12,463 bases of DNA. It comes from Arthrobacter sp. (GTDB lineage Bacteria; Actinomycetota; Actinomycetes; Actinomycetales; Micrococcaceae). Location of the stretch: assembly GCA_030147325.1 (NCBI GenBank), contig JASLAA010000198.1:1-12463 (forward strand), given 5' to 3'. A program made the translations under genes and the position numbers. Shown here piece by piece: positions 1 to 6,852 of this stretch. The stretch's first letter is position 1. Each line of letters starts with the position of its first letter. The notes under the pieces were generated by a model. It was not told where the DNA came from and searched no databases. It saw nothing but the letters and a program-made list of their open reading frames with translations.

Positions 1-729
1 GTTCCTTCCTCCCAGCGCGTCGCGTTGATCGTCGAGGACGATCCGGACATCCGGGAGTTGCTCTCGAACACTCTTCGCATGAGCGGTTTCACGATCCTCG
101 AGGCGGCCTCGGGGTCCGACGGCCTGGCCGCGGTGAAGGAACACGACCCCGATCTGATCACGCTCGACCTCAACCTGCCCGACCTCGACGGCGTCGAGGT
201 GTGCCGGCAGTGCCGCGCCATCAGCGACGCCTACATCGTGATGGTGACCGCCCGACAGGAGGAGATCGACCGGCTCGTCGGACTCGAGATCGGGGCGGAC
301 GACTTCATCGGGAAACCCTTCAGCCCCCGGGAGCTCTCCGCGCGCGTATCCGCGATGTTCCGCCGTCCCCGTACCGGTCCGGCGGCAGCCGCGGCCGACG
401 CTCAGGAAGGCGATGACCTGCTACGCCACGACGATCTCGTCGTCGACGCAGCGGGACGGATGGTGACCCTGGACGGTCACGAGCTCGCCCTGACCCGCAT
501 CGAGTTCGACCTGCTGGAAACCCTGCTCAGCGGTTCCCAGCGGGTGTGGACCCGCGAGGCACTGCTCGACCGCGTCTGGGGCGACGGCTGGAGCCAGGAC
601 CATCATCTGGTGGAGGTGCACATCCGGAATCTGCGGAAGAAGCTCGGTGAGGACACGAGCAACCCGCGGTTCATCCGGACCGTGCGCGGCGTGGGATACC
701 GGATGATGCCGCGCGAGCCCCAGGGCTGA
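1..729 (+). CDS. OmpR/PhoB-family response regulator, 5' end outside the window
   Basis: This is a two-component DNA-binding response regulator. The frame is open from base 1 and reads VPSSQRVALIVEDDPD, so the first receiver beta strand begins before the TTG at 25. Base 1 is GTT, not a start codon, so the true start lies upstream of the window. The receiver domain shows the acidic pair EDD near base 34, the phospho-acceptor Asp in LDLNLPDLDG (codon 166-168), the switch Thr in VTA (247-249) and the Lys in GKPFSPREL (313-315). An Ala-rich linker near 375-410 leads to a winged helix from about 430 to 705 ending in the typical FIRTVRGVGYRM, so all functional residues are present. No partner kinase is visible; it may lie upstream, or the regulator may be an orphan. 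The gene ends 57 bp before the ABC-F gene. Its target genes are unknown. Confidence 0.93.
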   Translation, partial: VPSSQRVALIVEDDPDIRELLSNTLRMSGFTILEAASGSDGLAAVKEHDPDLITLDLNLPDLDGVEVCRQCRAISDAYIVMVTARQEEIDRLVGLEIGADDFIGKPFSPRELSARVSAMFRRPRTGPAAAAADAQEGDDLLRHDDLVVDAAGRMVTLDGHELALTRIEFDLLETLLSGSQRVWTREALLDRVWGDGWSQDHHLVEVHIRNLRKKLGEDTSNPRFIRTVRGVGYRMMPREPQG

Positions 730-786
730 CGCGGTGCTGCCGGGCGGGCGGCGCCCAGGGTCGTCTCCGGGTGGAAGACTGGACAC

Positions 787-2469
787 GTGGCACATCTCGA
801 CGTATCCGGCATCGACTACTTCCTCTCCGACGGCAGGCAACTGCTCAACGGGGTGGCCTTCAAGGTGGGCGACGGCCATAAGACCGCACTCATAGGACCC
901 AACGGGACCGGCAAGACGACCCTCCTGCGCATCATCTCCGGGGACCTGTCTCCCGACGAAGGGTCCGTGGGACGCTCGGGCACCATGGGGATCATGCGGC
1001 AGTTCGTGGGCCAGGTGCGCGACGACACCACGGTGCGCGACCTCCTGGTCTCGGCTGCGCCACCCGTGCTCGCTGCAGCGGCCACACGCATCGACGACGC
1101 CGAGCTGGCCATGATGGAGGCCGACGACGAGCCGACCCAGATGGCGTATGCGCAGGCCATCGCGGACTGGGGCGATGCGGGCGGCTACGAGCTGGAGACC
1201 ACGTGGGACGAGGTGACCATGGCCGCCCTCGGCATCCCCTTCGACCGTGCGCAGTACCGGGCGGCGTCGTCGCTCTCGGGTGGCGAGCAGAAGCGGCTCG
1301 TCCTGGAGGCACTGTTCTCGGGCCCCGACGACCTCCTGCTGCTCGACGAACCCGACAACTACCTCGACGTGCCCGGCAAGCGCTGGCTCGAGGCGAAGCT
1401 GCGGGGCTCGAAGAAGTCCGTGCTGTTCGTCAGCCATGACCGGGAGCTGCTCGCCAATGCCGCGACGCGCATCGTCACGCTCGAACCCGGTGTGCTCGGG
1501 GCGTCGTCCTGGACCCATGGCGGCGGTTTCGAGACGTATCTGAAGGCCCGGGAGGACCGTAATGCCCGGTTCGAGGAGCTCCGTAAGCGCTGGGACGAGG
1601 AGCACGTCAAGCTCAAGGAACTCGTCAACATGTACAAGAACAAGGCGGCATTCCGCTCCGACATGGCCAACCGGTACCACGCGGCGCAGACCCGGCTCGC
1701 GAAATTCCTCGAGGTGGGGCCGCCCGAGGCGATCCCGCTCGAACAGAACGTCACCATGCGGCTGCAGGGGGGACGGACGGCGAAGCGCGCCGTCGTGGCC
1801 CAGAAGCTCGAGCTCACGGGTCTCATGAAACCCTTCAGCACGGAGGTCTGGTTCGGCGATCGCGTGGGCGTGCTGGGGTCCAACGGTTCGGGGAAGTCGC
1901 ACTTCCTGCGGCTGCTCGCCGGAGGCGGCTCGGATCCGGACAAGGAACATCTGCCGGTCTCCGACGTCGACATCGCGTCGGTCCCGCACGAGGGGACGGT
2001 CAAGCTGGGTGCGCGCATCCGCCCCGGCTTCTTCGCCCAGACGCACTCGCGCCCCGATCTTCTCGGCCGGACCCTGGTGGACATCCTGCATCGCGGCGAC
2101 GAGCACCGGTCCGGTCTGGGCCGGGAAGCGGCCTCCGCCGTGCTCGACCGCTACGGGTTGGCGCCGCAGGCGGAGCAACCCTACGATGCGCTCTCCGGTG
2201 GGCAGCAGGCTCGTCTGCAGATCCTGTTGCTGGAGCTCTCGGGGGCGACCCTGCTGTTGCTCGATGAGCCCACCGACAACCTCGACCTGCATTCTGCCGA
2301 GGCACTGGAGCGGGCCATCGACGGGTTCGAGGGAACCGTCATGGCCGTCACGCACGATCGCTGGTTCGCCCGGAGCTTCGACCGGTTCCTCGTCTTCGGT
2401 TCCGACGGCAGGGTGTACGAGACGAAGGAACCGGTCTGGGACGAGAACCGGGTGGTCCGGGCCCGGTAG
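787..2469 (+). CDS. ABC-F family ATPase (two nucleotide-binding domains, no membrane domain)
   Basis: The 560-residue protein has two ABC domains in tandem and no hydrophobic segments, which defines ABC-F. Known members act on the ribosome, either as translation factors (EttA, Uup) or as antibiotic ribosome-protection proteins. NBD1 has Walker A GPNGTGKT (37-44), signature LSGGEQ, and Walker B with D187/E188 followed by NYLDV. NBD2 has Walker A GSNGSGKS (364-371), signature LSGGQQ (469-474) and Walker B LLLLDEP with D493/E494. Both catalytic Glu residues are present. Between them, about residues 252-335, is a charged helical segment rich in Arg, Lys and Glu, the interdomain linker that reaches into the ribosome in this family. 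The GTG start at 787 fits the first NBD strand. A hexamer AAGACT lies exactly 6 nt upstream and only a weak purine stretch (771-777) could act as an SD. Neighbouring efflux genes hint at drug resistance, but a housekeeping role is equally possible. Confidence 0.93.
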   Translation: MAHLDVSGIDYFLSDGRQLLNGVAFKVGDGHKTALIGPNGTGKTTLLRIISGDLSPDEGSVGRSGTMGIMRQFVGQVRDDTTVRDLLVSAAPPVLAAAATRIDDAELAMMEADDEPTQMAYAQAIADWGDAGGYELETTWDEVTMAALGIPFDRAQYRAASSLSGGEQKRLVLEALFSGPDDLLLLDEPDNYLDVPGKRWLEAKLRGSKKSVLFVSHDRELLANAATRIVTLEPGVLGASSWTHGGGFETYLKAREDRNARFEELRKRWDEEHVKLKELVNMYKNKAAFRSDMANRYHAAQTRLAKFLEVGPPEAIPLEQNVTMRLQGGRTAKRAVVAQKLELTGLMKPFSTEVWFGDRVGVLGSNGSGKSHFLRLLAGGGSDPDKEHLPVSDVDIASVPHEGTVKLGARIRPGFFAQTHSRPDLLGRTLVDILHRGDEHRSGLGREAASAVLDRYGLAPQAEQPYDALSGGQQARLQILLLELSGATLLLLDEPTDNLDLHSAEALERAIDGFEGTVMAVTHDRWFARSFDRFLVFGSDGRVYETKEPVWDENRVVRAR

Positions 2470-2503
2470 GCGCGGACCCAACCGCCCGGCCCCCGTCCAC
2501 ACG

Positions 2504-2536
2504 CTCTCCACAGGCTTTTCCACATTCTGTGGATAA
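2504..2536. promoter_or_regulatory. Cluster of DnaA-box-like sequences, including an inverted pair
   Basis: TGTGGATAA at 2528-2536 is the exact reverse complement of the canonical DnaA box TTATCCACA. TTTTCCACA at 2516-2524 fits the relaxed consensus TTWTNCACA on the plus strand. The two face each other with 3 bp between them, so TCCACA and TGTGGA form a perfect 6-bp palindrome around TTC. A weaker third copy, CTCTCCACA, lies at 2504-2512 with two mismatches. No T-run follows, so this is not a simple terminator. It could be a DnaA-binding regulatory or titration site, or an operator for another repressor of the downstream MFS gene. Confidence 0.5.
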
Positions 2537-2583
2537 CCCCGCGGTTCCTTGATACGTCATGTCGCTCCTGTCGCCGCGCATGT

Positions 2584-2620
2584 TTGGTACTCGCGGTGCG
2601 CCCCGCCTAGGGTTGCACGG
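2584..2620 (+). promoter_or_regulatory. Predicted leaderless promoter of the MFS gene
   Basis: A -35-like TTGGTA (2584-2589) and a -10-like TAGGGT (2608-2613) are separated by 18 bp. The GTG start codon follows 6 nt after the -10, so transcription would start at its first G. No good Shine-Dalgarno precedes the GTG. Leaderless mRNAs are common in actinobacteria. Confidence 0.55.
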
Positions 2621-3858
2621 TGAATGCCTCCGTCCGATCCGCCATGTTCGCCACGTACACCATCTTCGGTCTGAACGGGCTCGTCTTCGCGAGCTGGGCG
2701 GCTCGGATCCCCGCGGCGTCCAGTACCCTCGGCCTCGGTTCGGGGCAGATGGGCGCACTCCTGCTCGTGGGCGCCATCGGCTCCGTCCTGTCCCTTCCCC
2801 TCGCGGGCCTCGTCGCTGCACGGTTCGGCACGGCCAACACCGTCCGGATCGGTGGGGCTGCCGCTGCCGTCGCCGCAAGTGCGGTGGCGCTGGGCCTCGT
2901 GAACGTCTCGGTGCCGGTGGTGGCCGTCGGTCTGTTCCTGTTCGGATGCGGGATCGCGCTGTGGGACGTGGGGCAGAATATCGAGGGCGCCGACGTGGAG
3001 CGCCTCGTCGGGCGGACGATCATGCCGCGCTTCCATGCCGCCTTCAGCGGAGGCGCCTTCGTGGGTGCACTCGTGGGTGCAGGGCTGTCGGCGCTCCAGG
3101 TCTCCCTGTCCGCACATCTCGTCGCCGTCGCCGTCCTCAGCCTCGCCGTGTCCCTGTGGACGCCCCGCTACTTCCTGCGTGCGGCGACGCCGGAGGTGCG
3201 CGACGACGCCCCCGGCACTGCCCGTTCCCGAGGGTTCGGGGCGTGGGGCGAACCCCGCACGCTGCTGATCGGACTGGTGGTGCTCGGAGCCGCTCTCACC
3301 GAGGGTGCGGCCAACGACTGGGTCGCGAAGGCCAGCGTCGACGGTCTCGGTACCAGTGAGAGCACGGGTGCCATCATGTTCGCGGTCTTCGTGGCGGCCA
3401 TGACAGCACTCCGCTTCGTGGGCGGCCCACTGATCGATCGTTTCGGTCGGGTGCGGGTCCTGCAGGCCAGCCTCGGCGCCTCCCTCGCGGGTCTCGTCCT
3501 CTTCGTGGTGGCCCCCACCGTGCCGCTGGCCGCCGTCGGCGCCATCCTGTGGGGCGCCGGCGCGGCCCTCGGCTTCCCCATGGGGATGTCGGCTGCGGCG
3601 GACGAGCCGGAGCGGGCCGCCGCCCGGGTGTCCGTGGTCTCGACGATCGGTTACACGGCGTTCCTCGCCGGGCCACCGCTGATCGGTTTCCTGGGCGACG
3701 TGGTCGGTATCCGGACCGCCCTGCTCGCCGTCGGGGTCGCGGTTCTCGCGTCCTTCCTGGTGGCGCCGGTTGCACGCGAGCGGACTCCTGCCCCGGCCGG
3801 TCCCGTCGATTCTCCTGACGCAGGGACATTGCGGACAGCTCCTGACCAGCGACCCTAG
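2620..3858 (+). CDS. MFS transporter, YbjJ-like
   Basis: This is a 412-residue major facilitator superfamily carrier of the cytoplasmic membrane. Hydrophobic stretches allow about 12 membrane helices, six on each side of a basic central loop near residues 185-210. The first-half motif-A loop is degenerate (GLVAARFG). The second-half copy GGPLIDRFGRVRV (from residue 268) matches motif A well. The segments VGRTIMPRFHAAFSGG and LTEGAANDWVA are what I associate with the YbjJ-like group, whose substrates are poorly known. The start is GTG 2620, placed by the promoter 6 nt upstream; ATG 2644 (residue 9) is the alternative. The gene ends 32 bp before the DrrA-type gene, which seems to have its own promoter. 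Given the exporters nearby, a drug-efflux role is an inference only. Confidence 0.88.
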   Translation: MNASVRSAMFATYTIFGLNGLVFASWAARIPAASSTLGLGSGQMGALLLVGAIGSVLSLPLAGLVAARFGTANTVRIGGAAAAVAASAVALGLVNVSVPVVAVGLFLFGCGIALWDVGQNIEGADVERLVGRTIMPRFHAAFSGGAFVGALVGAGLSALQVSLSAHLVAVAVLSLAVSLWTPRYFLRAATPEVRDDAPGTARSRGFGAWGEPRTLLIGLVVLGAALTEGAANDWVAKASVDGLGTSESTGAIMFAVFVAAMTALRFVGGPLIDRFGRVRVLQASLGASLAGLVLFVVAPTVPLAAVGAILWGAGAALGFPMGMSAAADEPERAAARVSVVSTIGYTAFLAGPPLIGFLGDVVGIRTALLAVGVAVLASFLVAPVARERTPAPAGPVDSPDAGTLRTAPDQRP

Positions 3859-3878
3859 GAACACGAGCCGGTCGGTTC

Positions 3879-3891
3879 TACCCTTTCTGCA
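3879..3891 (+). promoter_or_regulatory. Predicted -10 element and leaderless start of the DrrA-type gene
   Basis: TACCCT (3879-3884) lies exactly 6 nt before ATG 3891, the same geometry as at the MFS gene. The bases before the ATG are pyrimidine-rich and contain no Shine-Dalgarno. No convincing -35 is visible. Confidence 0.45.
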
Positions 3892-4889
3892 TGGCGATCA
3901 TCGAAGCAGAGGGTCTGAAGAAGACCTATTCGTCGAAGAGCGGACCGGTCCACGCGCTCGACGGCATGAATCTCTCCGTTCCGCAGGGAACGGTCAAGGC
4001 CCTGCTGGGCCCCAACGGTGCAGGCAAGACCACCGTGGTCAAGATCCTGACCACCCTGATCCAGCCGACGGCAGGCACCGCGCACATCGACGGCATCGAC
4101 GTCCTGCGGGACCCGAAGGCCGCCCGGCGGATCATCGGCGTCTCCGGCCAGTACTCGGCGGTCGACGAGAACCTCACGGGTTTCGAGAACCTCGACATGG
4201 TGGGGCGGCTCTACCACCTGGGTGCTCGCGAGTCCAGGCGCAGGGCGCAGGAGCTGATCGAGCAGTTCGAGCTCACGGAGGCGGGTAACCGGCCGGTCAA
4301 GGGGTTCTCCGGCGGCATGCGACGCCGGATCGACCTCGCCGGTGCGCTGGTCATCAATCCCAAGATCCTGTTCCTGGACGAGCCCACCACCGGCCTCGAC
4401 CCGAGGAGCCGGTTGGCGCTATGGGCCATCATCAAGGACCTCGTGCGTGACGGAACCACCCTCCTGCTCACCACGCAGTACCTCGAGGAAGCCGATCAGC
4501 TCTCCGACGACATCGCGGTGATCGACGGTGGAAGGGCCATCGCCGAAGGCACGGCCGATCAGCTGAAGGCGCAGATCGGCGGACATCGAGCGGTGGTATC
4601 GCTCGTCCTCTCCTCCGATGCCGCTGCCGCCCGCGAGATCCTGGGACGGCACGGCGAGGGCGAGCCGACCGTCTCGGACGACGGTCGGAGCATCGAGGTG
4701 GCTGTGAGCGACGGTCCGCGGGCACTGCAGTACATCCTGTCCGACCTCGGTGAGAGCGGGATCAGCCTGCACGACGCCGGCATGCGGCGACCCAGCCTGG
4801 ACGACGTCTTCCTGACGCTGACCGGGCGCAGGGCCGAGGACACCACCGAGCCCTCGGACACGACGACCCAGAAGGAGACGGCAGCATGA
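3891..4889 (+). CDS. DrrA-family ABC exporter ATPase subunit
   Basis: This is the 332-residue nucleotide-binding subunit of an ABC-2 type exporter, of the daunorubicin-resistance (DrrA) family; it hydrolyses ATP at the inner face of the membrane. It shows Walker A GPNGAGKTT (40-48), Q-loop with Q87, signature FSGGMRRRID (139-148) and Walker B ILFLDEPTTGLD with D163/E164. The position usually held by the H-loop His is Gln (LLTTQYLEEAD, Q196), a known feature of DrrA proteins. After the NBD comes the C-terminal extension of this family, including SLDDVFLTLTGR near 303-314. The tail is rich in Thr, Glu and Asp. The stop overlaps the permease start as ATGA (4886-4889), so the two are translationally coupled and form one complex. 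The exported compound cannot be inferred. Confidence 0.93.
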   Translation: MAIIEAEGLKKTYSSKSGPVHALDGMNLSVPQGTVKALLGPNGAGKTTVVKILTTLIQPTAGTAHIDGIDVLRDPKAARRIIGVSGQYSAVDENLTGFENLDMVGRLYHLGARESRRRAQELIEQFELTEAGNRPVKGFSGGMRRRIDLAGALVINPKILFLDEPTTGLDPRSRLALWAIIKDLVRDGTTLLLTTQYLEEADQLSDDIAVIDGGRAIAEGTADQLKAQIGGHRAVVSLVLSSDAAAAREILGRHGEGEPTVSDDGRSIEVAVSDGPRALQYILSDLGESGISLHDAGMRRPSLDDVFLTLTGRRAEDTTEPSDTTTQKETAA

Positions 4890-5761
4890 GTGTCCAGGCA
4901 CGGGAGAGCCGGCAGCCCGAGAACCCGCAGGCCCGGCATCCGGGCGCGGACGCCGAGCCGCCATCGGACCTCGCCATGTGGTTCTCGGACGGCTGGACCG
5001 TCACGAAGCGGAACCTCATCAAACTCAAGCGCTCCCCGGACATGCTGGTCTTCGCGATCCTGCAGCCCATCATGTTCGTGCTGCTGTTCAGCCAGATCTA
5101 CGGCGGCTCCATCCAGGTGGAGGGCAGCGACTACACCCAGTACCTGATGGCGGGGATCTTCGCCCAGACCGTGATCTTCGGGTCCACCTTCTCCGGGTCC
5201 GCCATGGCGCAGGACCTCAAGGACGGCATCATCGACCGCTTCCGCACACTCCCCATGAGCTCCTCCGCGGTGCTGATCGGCCGGACGAACAGCGACCTCG
5301 TCCTCAACACCCTGTCGGTGGTCATCATGATGCTGACGGGCCTGCTGGTCGGCTGGCGCATCAATACCTCACTCTCCGAGGCGGCTGCCGGGATAGGCCT
5401 CCTGCTGCTCTTCTCCTACGCGTTCAGCTGGGTCATGGCGCTGCTCGGCATGTCCGTGAAGTCACCCGAGGTCATCAACAACGCGTCCTTCATGATCCTG
5501 TTCCCCCTGACCTTCATCTCCAACGCGTTCGTGCTGTCCTCCACCCTTCCGGGGCCCCTGGAGACCTTCGCCAACTGGAACCCGGTCTCGGCGCTCGTGC
5601 AGGCGGTCCGTGAGCTGTTCGGGAACACAGGCACCGTGCCGGTACCCGATGCCTGGCCCATGCAGAACTCCGTGATCACGGTCGTGATCGGCACCGTGCT
5701 GATGCTGGTCGTCTTCGTTCCGCTGTGCATCCGGAAGTTCGCCTCGATCAGCAGCCGCTGA
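4886..5761 (+). CDS. DrrB-family ABC-2 exporter permease
   Basis: This 291-residue membrane subunit forms the transport path for the ATPase encoded immediately upstream. A hydrophilic cytoplasmic N-terminus (1-50) rich in Arg, Glu and Pro is followed by about six membrane segments near 52-70, 84-104, 134-156, 166-188, 199-218 and 262-282. The cytoplasmic stretch DLKDGIIDRFRTLPMS (110-125) is the EAA-like coupling region conserved in DrrB-type permeases. NWNPVSALVQAVRELFG (230-246) is also typical of the family. The start ATG 4886 has a good Shine-Dalgarno, AAGGAG at 4872-4877, 8 nt upstream inside the preceding gene. After the stop there are 141 bp before the next exporter, including its likely promoter. 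Substrate unknown. Confidence 0.93.
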   Translation: MSVQARESRQPENPQARHPGADAEPPSDLAMWFSDGWTVTKRNLIKLKRSPDMLVFAILQPIMFVLLFSQIYGGSIQVEGSDYTQYLMAGIFAQTVIFGSTFSGSAMAQDLKDGIIDRFRTLPMSSSAVLIGRTNSDLVLNTLSVVIMMLTGLLVGWRINTSLSEAAAGIGLLLLFSYAFSWVMALLGMSVKSPEVINNASFMILFPLTFISNAFVLSSTLPGPLETFANWNPVSALVQAVRELFGNTGTVPVPDAWPMQNSVITVVIGTVLMLVVFVPLCIRKFASISSR

Positions 5762-5809
5762 CCCCGCGGGTCGTCCGAAAGACGTACAGCTCGTCGCGCA
5801 GTGATCATC

Positions 5810-5841
5810 CCTGGGACCGGTGACCCGGTGCCGGTCCCAGG
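5810..5841. repeat. 11-bp perfect inverted repeat, operator-like or stem-loop
   Basis: CCTGGGACCGG (5810-5820) is matched by CCGGTCCCAGG (5831-5841) with a 10-bp spacer. The repeat lies in the gap upstream of the second exporter operon and ends 2 bp before a good -10 element, so it covers the -35 region. No T-run follows. It may be an operator for a dimeric regulator, possibly the LuxR-type regulator of the same operon. Alternatively it is a terminator stem for drrAB without a U-tract. Confidence 0.6.
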
Positions 5842-5849
5842 CCTACTGT
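5820..5849 (+). promoter_or_regulatory. Predicted promoter of the exporter/two-component operon
   Basis: A -35-like GTGACC (5820-5825) and a -10-like TACTGT (5844-5849) are spaced by 18 bp, placing the start of RNA near 5855-5857. The leader of about 46 nt contains a possible hairpin, CTCCGC at 5859-5864 against GCGGGG at 5869-5874. It ends with a Shine-Dalgarno AAAGGA (5890-5895), 7 nt before ATG 5903. The -35 falls inside the inverted repeat, as expected of a repressed promoter. Confidence 0.45.
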
Positions 5850-5902
5850 GGGTAGTGGCTCCGCGCCTGCGGGGTCCCGAACGACAGGCAAAGGACGCAG
5901 CG

Positions 5903-6850
5903 ATGATCGAGGCACAAGCCCTCTCGAAGCGGTACGGCGCGAAGACAGCCGTGGATGCTGTCTCATTCACGGTCCAGCCCGGACGGGTGACGGGATTCCT
6001 CGGTCCGAACGGCGCCGGCAAGTCGACCACCATGCGCATGATCGTGGGACTCGACAACCCCACCAGCGGGCAGGTGACGGTCAACGGCCGTCCGTACGCG
6101 CAGCACAGGGCGCCCCTGCGGGAAGTCGGCGCCCTGCTGGACGCCAAGGCCGTCCACACCAAGCGCTCCGCCTACAACCACCTCCGCGCCATGGCGGCGA
6201 CCCACGGCATCCCCAACAGCCGGGTCAAGGAGGTCATCGAACTCACAGGTCTCGGGCCGGTGGCGAAGAAGCGCGTCGGGGGCTTCTCCCTCGGCATGGG
6301 CCAGCGGCTGGGCATCGCGGCCGCCCTGCTCGGGGACCCCCACACGGTGATCCTGGACGAACCCGTCAACGGCCTGGACCCGGAGGGCGTGCAGTGGGTA
6401 CGCCACCTCGCCAGGGGCCTGGCCTCGGAGGGCCGGACGGTCTTCCTGTCCTCCCACCTCATGTCGGAGATGGCGCTGACGGCTGATCACCTGATCGTCA
6501 TCGGGCGCGGACGGATCATCGCCGACGCCCCCATCCAGTCGATCATCGACGGGCAGGGCAAGGCCCGGGTCCGCGTACGAGCCGACCGGCCGCAGGATCT
6601 CCTCGGCAGCCTCGCGGGGGAGGGCGTGACCTCGCAGGTGATCGAACCCGAACTGATCGAGATCACCGGAGTGGACGCCCGCCGCATCGCCGAGGTGGCG
6701 CTGCGCGAACACGTGCTCGTCTACGAGCTCACCCCGCTGCAGGTGTCCCTCGAGGACGCCTACATGCAACTGACCCAGACCGAAGTCGAGTACCACTCGC
6801 ACAATCTGCCCGACGCCTCGCAGGCCCTGGCTTCCGTGGAAGGACGCTGA
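5903..6850 (+). CDS. BcrA-like ABC exporter ATPase subunit
   Basis: This is a 315-residue ATPase of an ABC-2 exporter. Proteins of this kind are commonly paired with a kinase and regulator in actinobacteria. Walker A is GPNGAGKST (34-42). The signature is the variant FSLGMGQ (128-134), usual in the BcrA-like group where LSGGQ is expected. Walker B is VILDEPVNGLDP with D152/E153, and the H-loop has H185 (FLSSHLMSEM). The C-terminal third (about 215-315) is a family-typical extension with LEDAYMQLT near its end. ATG 5903 is preferred because AAAGGA lies 7 nt upstream and the protein then begins directly with the NBD (MIEAQALSKRYG). An in-frame GTG at 5801 would add 34 unrelated residues and cover the promoter. 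The permease gene follows after 2 nt. Confidence 0.93.
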   Translation: MIEAQALSKRYGAKTAVDAVSFTVQPGRVTGFLGPNGAGKSTTMRMIVGLDNPTSGQVTVNGRPYAQHRAPLREVGALLDAKAVHTKRSAYNHLRAMAATHGIPNSRVKEVIELTGLGPVAKKRVGGFSLGMGQRLGIAAALLGDPHTVILDEPVNGLDPEGVQWVRHLARGLASEGRTVFLSSHLMSEMALTADHLIVIGRGRIIADAPIQSIIDGQGKARVRVRADRPQDLLGSLAGEGVTSQVIEPELIEITGVDARRIAEVALREHVLVYELTPLQVSLEDAYMQLTQTEVEYHSHNLPDASQALASVEGR

Positions 6851-6852
6851 CC

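Noticed and set aside
742..756. Possible terminator hairpin after the first response regulator gene
   Set aside because: Only a 4-5 bp GC stem with alternative pairings and no T-run; too weak in this GC-rich DNA.
421..2523. 700-codon open frame on the minus strand
   Set aside because: It lies antisense to the response regulator and ABC-F genes, whose motifs are unmistakable. Long antisense frames are expected in high-GC coding DNA, and its protein is Arg/Pro/Gly-rich with no recognisable domain.
2549..2558. 10-mer TTGATACGTC shared with 11126-11135
   Set aside because: Many 10-base matches are expected by chance in 12 kb, and the two copies hold different positions relative to the start codons.
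2557..3864. 435-codon open frame on the minus strand
   Set aside because: It mirrors the MFS gene exactly and encodes a low-complexity, highly charged sequence without domains.
5801..5902. Upstream GTG start for the BcrA-like ATPase
   Set aside because: It would place coding sequence over the promoter and inverted repeat, while ATG 5903 has a well-spaced SD and begins at the family's usual N-terminus.
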